Source of the DNA: an uncultured Bacteroidales bacterium
Lineage (GTDB): Bacteria > Bacteroidota > Bacteroidia > Bacteroidales > Porphyromonadaceae
Reading direction: 5' to 3'
NCBI GenBank assembly: GCA_902489445.1
Contig: CABTZX010000021.1
Span: forward strand, 1-28,253
DNA: 28,253 bases
Below, in pieces: positions 17,079-25,522 of the stretch. Both the position numbers and the translations under genes were made by a program. The notes beneath the pieces were generated by a model. It had not been told where the DNA came from and did not search any database. It saw only the letters and a program-made list of their open reading frames with translations. Position 1 is the first letter of the stretch; each line of letters begins with the position of its first letter.

Positions 17079-18401
17079 ATGATGGATACCATTAAACAGA
17101 TTTACCGCATCGGACACGGCCCGTCCAGTAGTCATACGATTGGCCCGATGCGTGCGGCGGAGATATTCCGTAAGCAGGTAGCTGCCTTGGATGTGGCCTC
17201 ATTTGAGGTTACGCTCTATGGGAGCCTTGCCGCCACAGGTAAGGGGCATATGACCGATGCCGCCATTTTATCCGTACTGAATCCCATACATCCCACTACA
17301 ATCCTTTTCGAGCCAAAGATCGAACCAAAGTTCCATTCCAACGGAATGCTCTTTCGGGCTCTGGCTGCCGATGGGAGTGAGCTGAAGCGTTTTACCGTCT
17401 ACAGTATTGGAGGGGGTGTGCTGGCTAACGAAAACTTCAACGAACAGGTATCCAATCCCATCTATAAGTTACACCACATCAACGATATGATTCCCGTATT
17501 GCAGAAGTACGGAATGAGCTATTGGGAATATGTGGAACGAAGCGAAGGTAAGGATATATGGGATTATCTGGCAGAAGTGTGGAAAGTGATGAAGCAAGCG
17601 ATCCACGAAGGGCTGGAAGCGGAAGGCGTGCTGCCGGGAGGTTTGGGCTTACGGCGTAAGGCAGCCGAGTTCATGATTAAGACAATGAGCTACTCCGAGA
17701 GCGTTCGTTCCCGTGGACAGGTATATGCCTATGCGCTTGCCGTTAGCGAACAGAATGCCGCCGGCGGGCTGGTAGTGACCGCTCCCACCTGTGGTAGTTG
17801 CGGCGTTATGCCTGCGGTTCTGTACCATTTGCAGGAAACGCGTCACTTTACCGATATGCGTATTCTGCGTGCTTTGGCTACTGCAGGGCTGTTTGGGAAT
17901 GTGGTTCGCACGAATGCATCCATCAGCGGTGCAGAAGTAGGCTGCCAGGGCGAAGTGGGCGTTGCTTGTTCGATGGCGGCTGCAGCCGCTTCGCAGCTTT
18001 TTGGTGGAACACTTCACCAAATTGAGTATGCCGCGGAAATGGGATTAGAGCACCATTTGGGGCTAACATGCGATCCTGTTTGCGGATTGGTACAAATTCC
18101 CTGCATCGAACGTAACGCTTTTGCCGCAAGCCGAGCACTGGATGCCAATACTTATGCCAATTTTACCGACGGACGGCACCGCGTTAGTTTCGATAGAGTA
18201 GTAGAAACAATGCATCAAACCGGTAAGGATTTGCCCTCGCTCTACAAGGAAACATCTACCGGAGGATTGGCTACAATCGGAAAAATTGATAATGATTTGC
18301 TCGTACCGGAGGAATTTTCCGATGATATAGATGCCTTGATTCGTCAACGTAAGGAAGAATGTGGCTCGCGTAATGCAGAGCAACATCCAAGTATATGCTG
18401 A
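17079..18401 (+). CDS. sdaA: L-serine ammonia-lyase, one-chain Fe-S type
   Basis: Deaminates L-serine to pyruvate and ammonia with an oxygen-labile [4Fe-4S] cluster. The 440 residues include the N-terminal GPSSSHTIGPMRAAE substrate/beta domain and the C-terminal alpha domain. Cys289 (GCQGEVG), Cys331 (CDPVCG) and Cys342 (IPCIERNAF) have the 42- and 11-residue spacing of the cluster ligands in the bacterial one-chain enzymes. TAPTCGSCGVMPA at 234-246 is also conserved. A strong Shine-Dalgarno, GGGAGGA at 17064-17070, lies 8 nt before the ATG. The stop overlaps the start of plsC by 7 nt. Confidence 0.96.
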   Translation: MMDTIKQIYRIGHGPSSSHTIGPMRAAEIFRKQVAALDVASFEVTLYGSLAATGKGHMTDAAILSVLNPIHPTTILFEPKIEPKFHSNGMLFRALAADGSELKRFTVYSIGGGVLANENFNEQVSNPIYKLHHINDMIPVLQKYGMSYWEYVERSEGKDIWDYLAEVWKVMKQAIHEGLEAEGVLPGGLGLRRKAAEFMIKTMSYSESVRSRGQVYAYALAVSEQNAAGGLVVTAPTCGSCGVMPAVLYHLQETRHFTDMRILRALATAGLFGNVVRTNASISGAEVGCQGEVGVACSMAAAAASQLFGGTLHQIEYAAEMGLEHHLGLTCDPVCGLVQIPCIERNAFAASRALDANTYANFTDGRHRVSFDRVVETMHQTGKDLPSLYKETSTGGLATIGKIDNDLLVPEEFSDDIDALIRQRKEECGSRNAEQHPSIC

Positions 18402-19147
18402 AAGCTCTCTACACGATATATTACTGGCTTATTGCCGTTCCTCTCTTTGTTCTTTCCACCATTCTGTTCTCTTTGCTCACTATGGTAGGATGTTTCTTCT
18501 TTGGAAAGGGCGTTTTTGCCTATTATCCTGGTAAGTGGTGGAGCATGGTAGCATGCGCTTTGTTTCTTTGTCCGGTAAAAGTGTATGGAAAAGAGAATCT
18601 GCCCGAAAGGAATAAGCCTTTAGTGATTATGGCAAACCATCAGGGCGCGATGGATATCTTTATGATTTACGCCCGTATCGGTAGACCTTTCCGTTGGGTT
18701 ATGAAGGCGAGTCTTAGAAAAGTGCCCTTTATGGGTCGGGCTTGTGCTACAGCTGGTTTTATATATGTAGATGAGCATAATCCCGCTTCCATAAAGGAAA
18801 CGCTCCGCAGTGCCGGTGATGTACTCGCAAAAGGCGTATCCATTGCCATTTTCCCCGAGGGGCATCGTACGGAAACCGGTAATATGCTTCGCTTTAAGAA
18901 AGGCGGATTTGTTATGGCGCAAGAGTTGGGTGTGCCTATTCTACCGGTTACGCTGGAAGGCTCCTTTGATGCGTTGCGTAAAGGAAAGTGGCAAATTAAG
19001 CCCACCCGATTAACGATGACCATCCATCCGCTCTATAACATTGATCAGAGCGAGCCATATCCGCGCAATATTGTACGTGCCGTTTCCGACGTTCGCAGCA
19101 TAATCGAGGCTCCACTGAAGAAAGATGTTCCGCTGAACAATGAGTAG
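18395..19147 (+). CDS. plsC: 1-acyl-sn-glycerol-3-phosphate acyltransferase (PlsC-like)
   Basis: Transfers an acyl chain to lysophosphatidic acid, giving phosphatidic acid, at the cytoplasmic membrane. The 250 residues begin with a long hydrophobic stretch (about 5-60). The catalytic motif NHQGAMD has His82 and Asp87 (H-x4-D). FPEGHRT at 153-159 is the glycerophosphate-binding block, with His157 in place of the more usual Thr of FPEGTR. VPILPV is the last conserved block. It overlaps sdaA by 7 nt and msbA by 8 nt, so the three genes are probably translationally coupled. A role in acylating another lipid, such as an ornithine or glycine lipid, cannot be excluded. Confidence 0.92.
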   Translation: MLKALYTIYYWLIAVPLFVLSTILFSLLTMVGCFFFGKGVFAYYPGKWWSMVACALFLCPVKVYGKENLPERNKPLVIMANHQGAMDIFMIYARIGRPFRWVMKASLRKVPFMGRACATAGFIYVDEHNPASIKETLRSAGDVLAKGVSIAIFPEGHRTETGNMLRFKKGGFVMAQELGVPILPVTLEGSFDALRKGKWQIKPTRLTMTIHPLYNIDQSEPYPRNIVRAVSDVRSIIEAPLKKDVPLNNE

Positions 19148-21002
19148 TTTCCGAAGCACCATAAGGCACTATGTAAAGCCTTACTCCGGTTATGTAGCAT
19201 TGAGTATAGTTACCAATATTTTGGCGGCTCTGCTCAACCTCGCCGCTTTCTCGCTCATTATTCCCATTCTGAAGATACTTTTCGGTATGGAAACGGGTGC
19301 CACCGAGCTCATCCCTCTCTCTTCCATATCGTTAAACTCCTTTGCAGGCTGGAGCGAATGGGCAGCTGCCGTCGGCAATAACTTCAATTACTATATAGCT
19401 TCTCTGATCGGTTCCATTGGTCCCACTCGTGCGCTACTCGTATTTTGCCTCTATTTGGGCGTAATGACGCTCATTAAAGTGCTGACTACCTATGCCAGTT
19501 TATGGAGTCTCATCCCGGTGCGTACCGGCGTAGTGCGCGATTTGCGCAACAAACTCAACGGAGCGATTCTCCGCTTGCCGCTGGGCTATATGAGCGAAGA
19601 GCATAAAGGTGACCTACTCGCGCGTATATCCGTTGATGTGGCGGAAGTAGAAAGCTCGATTGTGGATACGCTTGAGATGCTCATTAAGAACCCCATTCTC
19701 ATACTAATCTATGTAGTGGCGTTGTGCTTTATCAGCTGGCAGCTCACGCTTTTTGTTATTGTTGTGTTGCCCATAGCCGGATTGGTGATGGGCGTTGTGG
19801 GAAAACGGCTCAAACGCGATAGCTTGGAAGGAAAAAATAAATGGGGCGTGCTGATGAATTATGTAGAGGAAACGCTCGGCGGCCTCCGCGTGATTAAAGC
19901 ATTTGGAGCGGAAGATCGGATGGAAACACGCTTCCGGCAAGCCAACGAAGGCTACCGGCGTATCACCTCACGCGTGTATCGTAGGCAACAGTTGGCACAT
20001 CCGATGAGCGAATTCCTTGGAACCGTGGCTATTGCGGTTATTCTTTATTACGGAGGTACGCTTATTTTGTCCGGTAACAGCACGATTAGCGCGCCCACAT
20101 TCATATACTATTTGGTCATTTTCTATAGTGTGGTTAATCCGGCTAAGGAGCTGACGCGCGCCACCTATGCGGTGCAACGCGGGATGGCTTCGATGGAACG
20201 TATTGAAGCTGTGCTGAATGTGCAGAATCCGATCGCTTCGCCTGCTCGTCCGCAGCCTGCCGTTTTCGAAAAGAACATTACCTACGATGGCGTTTCCTTT
20301 GGCTATGTTAAGGATAAACCGGTATTGAAAAACCTTAATTTGACTATACCTAAAGGTAAAACCGTAGCGCTGGTGGGGCTCTCCGGAAGTGGCAAAAGTA
20401 CCATAGCTGACCTGCTGCCGCGCTTCTTTGATCCGGACGAAGGTGCCGTACGTATCGATGGGGTTGATATAAGGAACTTCCGTATAGAAGAGCTGCGTGC
20501 TCTGATCGGTTATGTTAATCAGGAAGCAATTCTTTTTAATGATACGGTGGCGCGCAATATAGCCCTTTCGAAGGCAAATGCCACGTGCGACGAGATAAGA
20601 GAAGCCGCCGTTATTGCATACGCAGATGAATTTATCCGCCAAATGCCTCAAGGATACGATACCAATATAGGCGACCGTGGTGGCAAACTGAGCGGAGGAG
20701 AACGCCAACGAATAAGCATAGCCCGAGCGTTGCTCAAGAACCCACCGATCCTAATCCTGGACGAAGCTACCTCAGCTTTGGATGCCGAAAGCGAACTTGC
20801 TGTACAGAATGCGCTAAATCACCTGCTAAAGGACCGCACCACAATTATCATTGCGCATCGCCTTTCTACCATTGAGCACGCTGATATGATCGCTGTTTTG
20901 GATGATGGGTATATTGTGGAGCAGGGAACGCATGCCGAGCTGCTCGCACTCGGAGGGCGTTATGCCCGCTTCCAGGCAGCGCAACGCGGCGATGCCCTCT
21001 AA
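19140..21002 (+). CDS. msbA: MsbA-like ABC exporter (half transporter)
   Basis: A 620-residue fused membrane and ATPase subunit that would work as a homodimer. Residues about 15-345 hold six transmembrane helices of the type IV ABC exporter fold. The ATPase domain has Walker A VGLSGSGKST at 412-421 with Lys419, a Q-loop VNQEAILFND, the signature LSGGERQR starting at 517, Walker B LILDEATS with Asp541 and Glu542, and the switch AHRLST. The closest family is MsbA, the lipid A-core flippase. Overlap with plsC supports a lipid cargo but does not prove it. No terminator is seen after the stop; a 22-bp repeat array begins 38 bp downstream. Confidence 0.93.
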   Translation: MSSFRSTIRHYVKPYSGYVALSIVTNILAALLNLAAFSLIIPILKILFGMETGATELIPLSSISLNSFAGWSEWAAAVGNNFNYYIASLIGSIGPTRALLVFCLYLGVMTLIKVLTTYASLWSLIPVRTGVVRDLRNKLNGAILRLPLGYMSEEHKGDLLARISVDVAEVESSIVDTLEMLIKNPILILIYVVALCFISWQLTLFVIVVLPIAGLVMGVVGKRLKRDSLEGKNKWGVLMNYVEETLGGLRVIKAFGAEDRMETRFRQANEGYRRITSRVYRRQQLAHPMSEFLGTVAIAVILYYGGTLILSGNSTISAPTFIYYLVIFYSVVNPAKELTRATYAVQRGMASMERIEAVLNVQNPIASPARPQPAVFEKNITYDGVSFGYVKDKPVLKNLNLTIPKGKTVALVGLSGSGKSTIADLLPRFFDPDEGAVRIDGVDIRNFRIEELRALIGYVNQEAILFNDTVARNIALSKANATCDEIREAAVIAYADEFIRQMPQGYDTNIGDRGGKLSGGERQRISIARALLKNPPILILDEATSALDAESELAVQNALNHLLKDRTTIIIAHRLSTIEHADMIAVLDDGYIVEQGTHAELLALGGRYARFQAAQRGDAL

Positions 21003-21039
21003 CCCCTTCTCCACGAAGCATATCAACTCCTCCCGAAAC

Positions 21040-21127
21040 TTATATACCTATCAATCGAAAGGTATATAGGTTTCGGTCGAGAGGTATATACCTATCGAAT
21101 GAAAGGTATATACGTATCGGGGCATCG
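21040..21127. repeat. 22-bp array of GTATATACC-type units (copy B)
   Basis: Four units start at 21040, 21062, 21084 and 21106, exactly 22 bp apart. Each is a variant of GTATATACCTATCG, the first beginning TTATATACC and the second carrying AGG in place of ACC. It is the same family as the array at 8198-8285, with identical unit length and number. It lies between msbA and the thiamine operon promoter. The stretch 21128-21235 is G-rich and holds nothing recognisable. Confidence 0.9.
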
Positions 21128-21213
21128 GGTGCAAGCCGGGCGTTTGGAGTAGGGGCACGCCTGTCGATTAGGATAGAGGTGCGGTGGAGAAGGTAGGTCG
21201 GTGGTCAGAGGGC

Positions 21214-21243
21214 TTGCAAATCCGATTGGTTTGCTTATCTTTG
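21214..21243 (+). promoter_or_regulatory. Promoter of the thiamine operon
   Basis: TATCTTTG at 21236-21243 matches TAnnTTTG. TTG at 21214-21216 is 19 bp upstream, the spacing expected for the Bacteroidota -33 element. The transcript would begin just before a GGGAGG/CCTCCC hairpin (21258-21274) and the riboswitch. Confidence 0.65.
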
Positions 21244-21289
21244 CCAAAGCTAAAGTAGGGAGGGCGTTCCTCCCCGTACGATGGCACTA

Positions 21290-21371
21290 TTTCTTGGGGG
21301 TGCACTCCCTTTGCGGAGAGCTGAGATAATACCCGTGACCTGATCCGGATAATACCGGCGTAGGGAAGAGA
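21290..21371 (+). promoter_or_regulatory. TPP riboswitch (THI box) aptamer
   Basis: The conserved blocks are all present: GGGGTGC at 21297-21303, CTGAGATAATACCC from 21321, ACCTGATCCGGATAATACC from 21338, and GGCGTAGGGAAG closing the aptamer. P1 forms between TTCTT (21291-21295) and AAGAG (21366-21370). The element senses thiamine pyrophosphate and shuts off the downstream thi genes. No U-rich terminator follows, so control is probably at translation start. The 117 nt between the aptamer and ATG 21489 contain a short possible leader ORF. Confidence 0.95.
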
Positions 21372-21372
21372 G

Positions 21373-21423
21373 ATGGAACAATCAAAGAGCGAGTACAGCT
21401 CGCCTCTGCTCAATCTCACTTAA
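21373..21423 (+). CDS. Possible 16-codon leader ORF after the riboswitch
   Basis: ATG at 21373 opens MEQSKSEYSSPLLNLT and stops with TAA at 21421-21423. AGGGA (21362-21366), the conserved 3' end of the TPP aptamer, lies 6 nt upstream and could act as its Shine-Dalgarno, so ligand binding would block it. A second ATG at 21426, two nt after the stop, is in frame with thiS. The peptide resembles nothing known to me. This may be chance, since a 16-codon ORF is short. Confidence 0.3.
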   Translation: MEQSKSEYSSPLLNLT

Positions 21424-21494
21424 TTATGAAGGTTCAAGGTATGCCGCCCGGGAAACGGAACGGAGAAACCTGCTTTGGCATAAGAGAGATGAGT

Positions 21495-21698
21495 ATGATT
21501 CATATCAGTATAAACGGAAAAGACCAAGCGGTACCCGAAGGAAGCACGCCCTTAGCGGTGTTGACTGCCGGCGGGTATCCCACAACGCATATCGCCGTAG
21601 CGGTAAATAAGCGTATCATTCGGCGCGAGGAGTTGGATTCCTTTTCGCTGCAAGAAGGAGATGCGCTCATTATTATTGGCGCCGTTAAGGGCGGTTGA
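21495..21698 (+). CDS. thiS: Sulfur carrier protein ThiS
   Basis: A small ubiquitin-like sulfur carrier for thiazole synthesis. ThiF adenylates its C-terminal glycine and converts it to a thiocarboxylate, which gives sulfur to ThiG. From the ATG at 21495 it has 67 residues, the usual length, begins with the first beta strand (IHISING) and ends in the essential GAVKGG. AAGAGAG lies about 6 nt before this ATG. Two other in-frame starts exist: 21489 (two more residues) and 21426 (90 residues, with a 23-residue extension unlike ThiS). The last would follow the leader ORF by 2 nt. It is the first gene of the operon. Confidence 0.9.
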   Translation: MIHISINGKDQAVPEGSTPLAVLTAGGYPTTHIAVAVNKRIIRREELDSFSLQEGDALIIIGAVKGG

Positions 21699-21733
21699 TC
21701 TAAATCAGGAAACAAAAAGTAATAGAGCAGAAT

Positions 21734-23524
21734 ATGAAAGCAAGAGACAATGCAGCGGACGTAACCATCACACAGGGTGCGCTTCCCGGTAGCGAAAAGA
21801 TATATGTTAAGGGCGAACGCGTTTCCGTAGCGATGCGTCGTATCGCACTCACGGATACCATTGACGAACACGGTGTGCGCCACCCCAATGAGCCTGTGGT
21901 TGTGTACGATACAAGCGGTCCTTATACCGATCCGGAATATAAGGCGGATCCGCGCAAGGGATTGCCCAAACTTCGTAGCGAGTGGATTGAAGCGCGCGGT
22001 GATGTAGAGCGTTTGGACGATTTGAGCAGCGAATACGGCAGAATGCGTCGTAGTGACAAGCGTCTGGATGATTTACGCTTTGAGCACATCGAATCCCATC
22101 CGCTTCGTGCCAAAAAGGGACATCGCGTTTCGCAGTTGCACTATGCGCGCAAGGGAATGATCACGCCCGAAATGGAATATGTGGCAATACGCGAAAATCA
22201 GTGTTGCGACCGCATTCGCGAGGCTTATCGGAAAGAAAAGGGCGAAGGCTTTGGTGCTCATATGCCGGAGCTGATTACGCCTGAATTTGTTCGCGACGAA
22301 ATAGCCGCAGGCAGAGCCATTCTTCCGGCAAATATCAATCACCCCGAGTGCGAACCGATGATTATTGGTCGGAACTTTCTGGTCAAAATCAACGCCAATA
22401 TCGGTAATTCGCCTCTTTCCAGCAGTATCGCCGAAGAGGTCGAAAAGGCCGTTTGGGCAACGCGGTGGGGAGCTGATACCGTAATGGACCTTTCTACCGG
22501 TAAAAACATCCACGAAACACGCGAATGGATCGTGCGCAATAGTCCGGTTCCGGTAGGTACCGTGCCGCTTTATCAAGCTTTGGAGAAGGTAAAGGGTAAA
22601 ACAGAGGCACTTACGTGGGAGATATATCGCGATACGCTGATAGAGCAGGCAGAGCAGGGCGTGGATTATTTCACTATACATGCCGGGTTGCGGTGGCAGC
22701 ATATCCCACTCACCATGAAGCGTTTAACCGGAATTGTGTCGCGTGGAGGCGCTATTATGGCACATTGGTGTACCATCCACAAGCAGGAAAGTTTCCTCTA
22801 TACGCATTTCGAAGAGATATGTGAGATTTTGGCGCAATACGATGTGGCCGTATCTATAGGCGACGGATTGCGACCCGGCTCTATTGCCGATTCCAACGAC
22901 GAAGCTCAGTTTGCGGAACTACGTACGCTGGGCGAGCTTGCACGTATAGCCGATAAGCATGATGTACAGGTAATTATCGAAGGCCCCGGGCACGTGCCGA
23001 TGCAAAAGATTAGAGAAAATATGGATCTTCAGTTGGATCTGTGCAACGAAGCTCCCTTCTATACGCTCGGGCCGTTAGTTACGGATATAGCTCCCGGTTA
23101 TGACCATATCACCAGTGCTATCGGAGCGGCAATGATTGGTTGGTACGGTACATCGATGCTCTGCTACGTTACGCGGAAAGAGCATCTCGGCTTGCCGAAT
23201 CGCGAAGATGTGAAAGAGGGGGTTATTACGTACAAATTGGCGGCACACGCGGCGGATCTCGCCAAAGGGCACCCGGCGGCGTACTGGCGCGATTGGGCGA
23301 TGAGCAAAGCGCGCTATGAGTTCCGTTGGATGGATCAGTTCCATCTTGCATTGGATAGTGAAACGGCAATGACGTTCCACGATGAAACATTGCCTGCGGA
23401 AGGACATAAAAAAGCGCATTTCTGCTCGATGTGCGGCGAGCATTTCTGCTCGATGCGCGCTTCCAAGCAATTGCAGGATCAAATCAAGGGAGAAACAGCG
23501 AATTCTGCCTGTAACGAACAATGA
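21734..23524 (+). CDS. thiC: Phosphomethylpyrimidine synthase ThiC
   Basis: A radical-SAM enzyme that rearranges aminoimidazole ribotide into HMP-phosphate, the pyrimidine half of thiamine. The 596 residues match the family. The core includes VYDTSGPYTDP near residue 57, NHPECEPMIIGRNF, NANIGNSP, STGKNIHETREW and GDGLRPGSIADSNDEAQ. The C-terminal cluster motif C-x2-C-x4-C (Cys564, Cys567, Cys572 in FCSMCGEHFCSM) holds the [4Fe-4S] centre. It starts 35 nt after thiS. Its TGA overlaps the next ATG in an ATGA, so it is coupled to the fusion gene. Confidence 0.97.
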   Translation: MKARDNAADVTITQGALPGSEKIYVKGERVSVAMRRIALTDTIDEHGVRHPNEPVVVYDTSGPYTDPEYKADPRKGLPKLRSEWIEARGDVERLDDLSSEYGRMRRSDKRLDDLRFEHIESHPLRAKKGHRVSQLHYARKGMITPEMEYVAIRENQCCDRIREAYRKEKGEGFGAHMPELITPEFVRDEIAAGRAILPANINHPECEPMIIGRNFLVKINANIGNSPLSSSIAEEVEKAVWATRWGADTVMDLSTGKNIHETREWIVRNSPVPVGTVPLYQALEKVKGKTEALTWEIYRDTLIEQAEQGVDYFTIHAGLRWQHIPLTMKRLTGIVSRGGAIMAHWCTIHKQESFLYTHFEEICEILAQYDVAVSIGDGLRPGSIADSNDEAQFAELRTLGELARIADKHDVQVIIEGPGHVPMQKIRENMDLQLDLCNEAPFYTLGPLVTDIAPGYDHITSAIGAAMIGWYGTSMLCYVTRKEHLGLPNREDVKEGVITYKLAAHAADLAKGHPAAYWRDWAMSKARYEFRWMDQFHLALDSETAMTFHDETLPAEGHKKAHFCSMCGEHFCSMRASKQLQDQIKGETANSACNEQ

Positions 23525-25506
23525 TTGCGCTGATTACACCGCCAACGGTTTCGCCTGCACTGGCGCGGAATTACAATAGCCTTTTTGCTTCCGGATTGGA
23601 TGCACTCATCATTCGCATGCCCGGGGCGGATCGAAGTGATTATGAGGCGGTTGTGACAGCTATTGAGCCCAAATGGCGGCATTTGCTCTTGGTGGATAAC
23701 TACTACGATTTAACCCAAACCGCTTCAGTAGGAGGAATTCACCTGAATAAGGCACGTCGCGAGGAATTTTGCTTCGCCGATGCACGCGGTTTGCGCATCA
23801 GTACCTCTACTCATTCGCTGGAGGAATTGGAGCATTTGCCCTTTAAACCCCAGTTTGCGCTGCTCAGCCCGGTGTACGACAGTATATGTAAAGCGGGTTA
23901 TAAAGCAAATGTGCCGTTGGAAGAATGTACGGAACGATTATTGCATTTACCCTTTCCGGTACTCGCTCTGGGCGGAATTACGCCGGAACGTGCCAAAGAG
24001 GTAATGCAGTACGGCTTTTCCGGTGCGGCGGCAATGGGCTATTTTTTCGATAGCGGTAATTGCCTTTTGGAGCGACTCCTCGCTTTTCCGCGCAACGAAG
24101 CGCTAACCATTGCCGGTCACGACCCCTCAAGCGGTGCCGGAATGATTGCCGATGTGCTGAATATGGAGCATTTAGGCGTATTTCCGCTATCTGTGGTGAC
24201 GGTTTGCACGGTACAGCACGAGGAGGAATTTAAAAGTACCTATGCAACTCCTTTGGAAAAAGGATTGGAGGCTACAGCTCACCTGCTTACGATTCATAAG
24301 CCCATAGTGGCTAAAATAGCGCTGACGGAAGAAATTGCCGATGTGGCGGCTTATGCTAAAGTATTGCGCGCCGGAGGAGTGAAACGAATTGTATGGGATC
24401 CGGTGATTAAACCGACCCAAGGGGATATTGCTTTGCACGCATCTCCCGAACGAAAAGTATTACAAACAATTGCTCCGCTGATAGATCTTATTACGCCTAA
24501 TTTGCCCGAAGCGGAAGCACTGTTCGGTAGCAGCGATCCCGCTATGGTACAGCTAGCTGCACGGGAACTCGGAGTTGCCGTTTTGCTCAAGGGCGGACAT
24601 AGTGCGGATAGTGCCTATTGCTCCACGGATACGCTCTTTTTGCCGGATGGACATTTTGTCGCCCATTCCATACCAAAAGCGCCTTCCACGAAGCATGGCA
24701 CAGGATGTGCATTATCATCTGCGATTACCGCCTTTTTGTCGCGAGGGTTCACGCTTACGCAAGCATGCCGGTATGGACAGCAATATGTAGAAACTTTGCT
24801 CCGCAGCAGCAATCGCCTCTTTATGGAGCGAAACGACCGGATGCAAGTTCGCAAGGAGCGAGCATTGCGAACAACGCATTTGATGTATATCACTGATGCA
24901 TCGGATACGGAACTTGTGCTGAAACAGGCTGAAGCCGCTCTGCAAGGCGGTGTGCGCTGGATACAGCTGCGTATGAAGGAAGCATCGCACGAAAATATCG
25001 TTACCACCGCACGCAAGCTTAAAAGCTTAATGGTGGCTTACGAGGAGGCAACGCTTATCATTAATGATGATGTGGAAGCGGTACTGGAAAGTGGAGCGGA
25101 CGGCGTGCATCTGGGACTTAGCGATACCTCTATAGGCGAAGCGCGCAAGCGGTTGGGCATAAACCGAATTATTGGCGGAACTTGCAATACGGCACAGGAT
25201 TTGCATTATAGAACCTTGGAAGGCGCCGATTATGTTGGGGTGGGGCCATGGCACTTTACCCTGACCAAAACCCATCTCAGCCCGATGGTTACCCCTGAGA
25301 ACTTAGAACAAATCATCACTTCCAATACGGAATCCGTTCCGCTCTTTGTGATCGGAGGCATTACGGCCCCTGACATCGAAGCATTGGGACGCTTCGCAAT
25401 AAACGGAGTAGCCGTTTCCGGAGCGATTAACAAAGCTACAAATATATCGCTGAGTGCGAACCAATTAACCACGCTCAGCAACAAACATTTCAATAGAAAC
25501 CTTTGA
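23521..25506 (+). CDS. thiDE: TenI-like / ThiD / ThiE triple fusion protein
   Basis: A 661-residue protein with three thiamine enzymes in line. Residues 1 to about 190 are a ThiE-fold domain of the TenI type: STSTHSLEE with His98, LLSPVYDS and LALGGITPE. It lacks the ThiE phosphate and Mg motifs and is best read as a thiazole tautomerase. Residues about 193-435 are HMP-P kinase ThiD, with IAGHDPSSGAGMIADV at 197-212, ITPNLPEAE and KHGTGCALSSA at 391-401. Residues about 452-661 are thiamine-phosphate synthase ThiE, with WIQLRMKE, INDD, DGVHLG and GVGPWHFTLTK ending in Lys583. The order matches the reaction sequence: thiazole aromatisation, HMP-PP formation, coupling. It overlaps thiC by 4 nt and lies 16 nt before thiG. 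Function of the first domain is inferred. Confidence 0.92.
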   Translation: MIALITPPTVSPALARNYNSLFASGLDALIIRMPGADRSDYEAVVTAIEPKWRHLLLVDNYYDLTQTASVGGIHLNKARREEFCFADARGLRISTSTHSLEELEHLPFKPQFALLSPVYDSICKAGYKANVPLEECTERLLHLPFPVLALGGITPERAKEVMQYGFSGAAAMGYFFDSGNCLLERLLAFPRNEALTIAGHDPSSGAGMIADVLNMEHLGVFPLSVVTVCTVQHEEEFKSTYATPLEKGLEATAHLLTIHKPIVAKIALTEEIADVAAYAKVLRAGGVKRIVWDPVIKPTQGDIALHASPERKVLQTIAPLIDLITPNLPEAEALFGSSDPAMVQLAARELGVAVLLKGGHSADSAYCSTDTLFLPDGHFVAHSIPKAPSTKHGTGCALSSAITAFLSRGFTLTQACRYGQQYVETLLRSSNRLFMERNDRMQVRKERALRTTHLMYITDASDTELVLKQAEAALQGGVRWIQLRMKEASHENIVTTARKLKSLMVAYEEATLIINDDVEAVLESGADGVHLGLSDTSIGEARKRLGINRIIGGTCNTAQDLHYRTLEGADYVGVGPWHFTLTKTHLSPMVTPENLEQIITSNTESVPLFVIGGITAPDIEALGRFAINGVAVSGAINKATNISLSANQLTTLSNKHFNRNL

Positions 25507-25522
25507 AAACAAACATTAGAAT

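Noticed and set aside
19968..20708. 246-codon reading frame on the minus strand opposite msbA
   Set aside because: It overlaps the conserved ATPase and membrane domains of the ABC exporter and shows no recognisable motif.
23521..24090. N-terminal domain of the fusion as a second active ThiE
   Set aside because: The QLR, NDD and GP(x)FxTxTK-type motifs seen in the C-terminal ThiE domain are not present here, while TenI-like features are.
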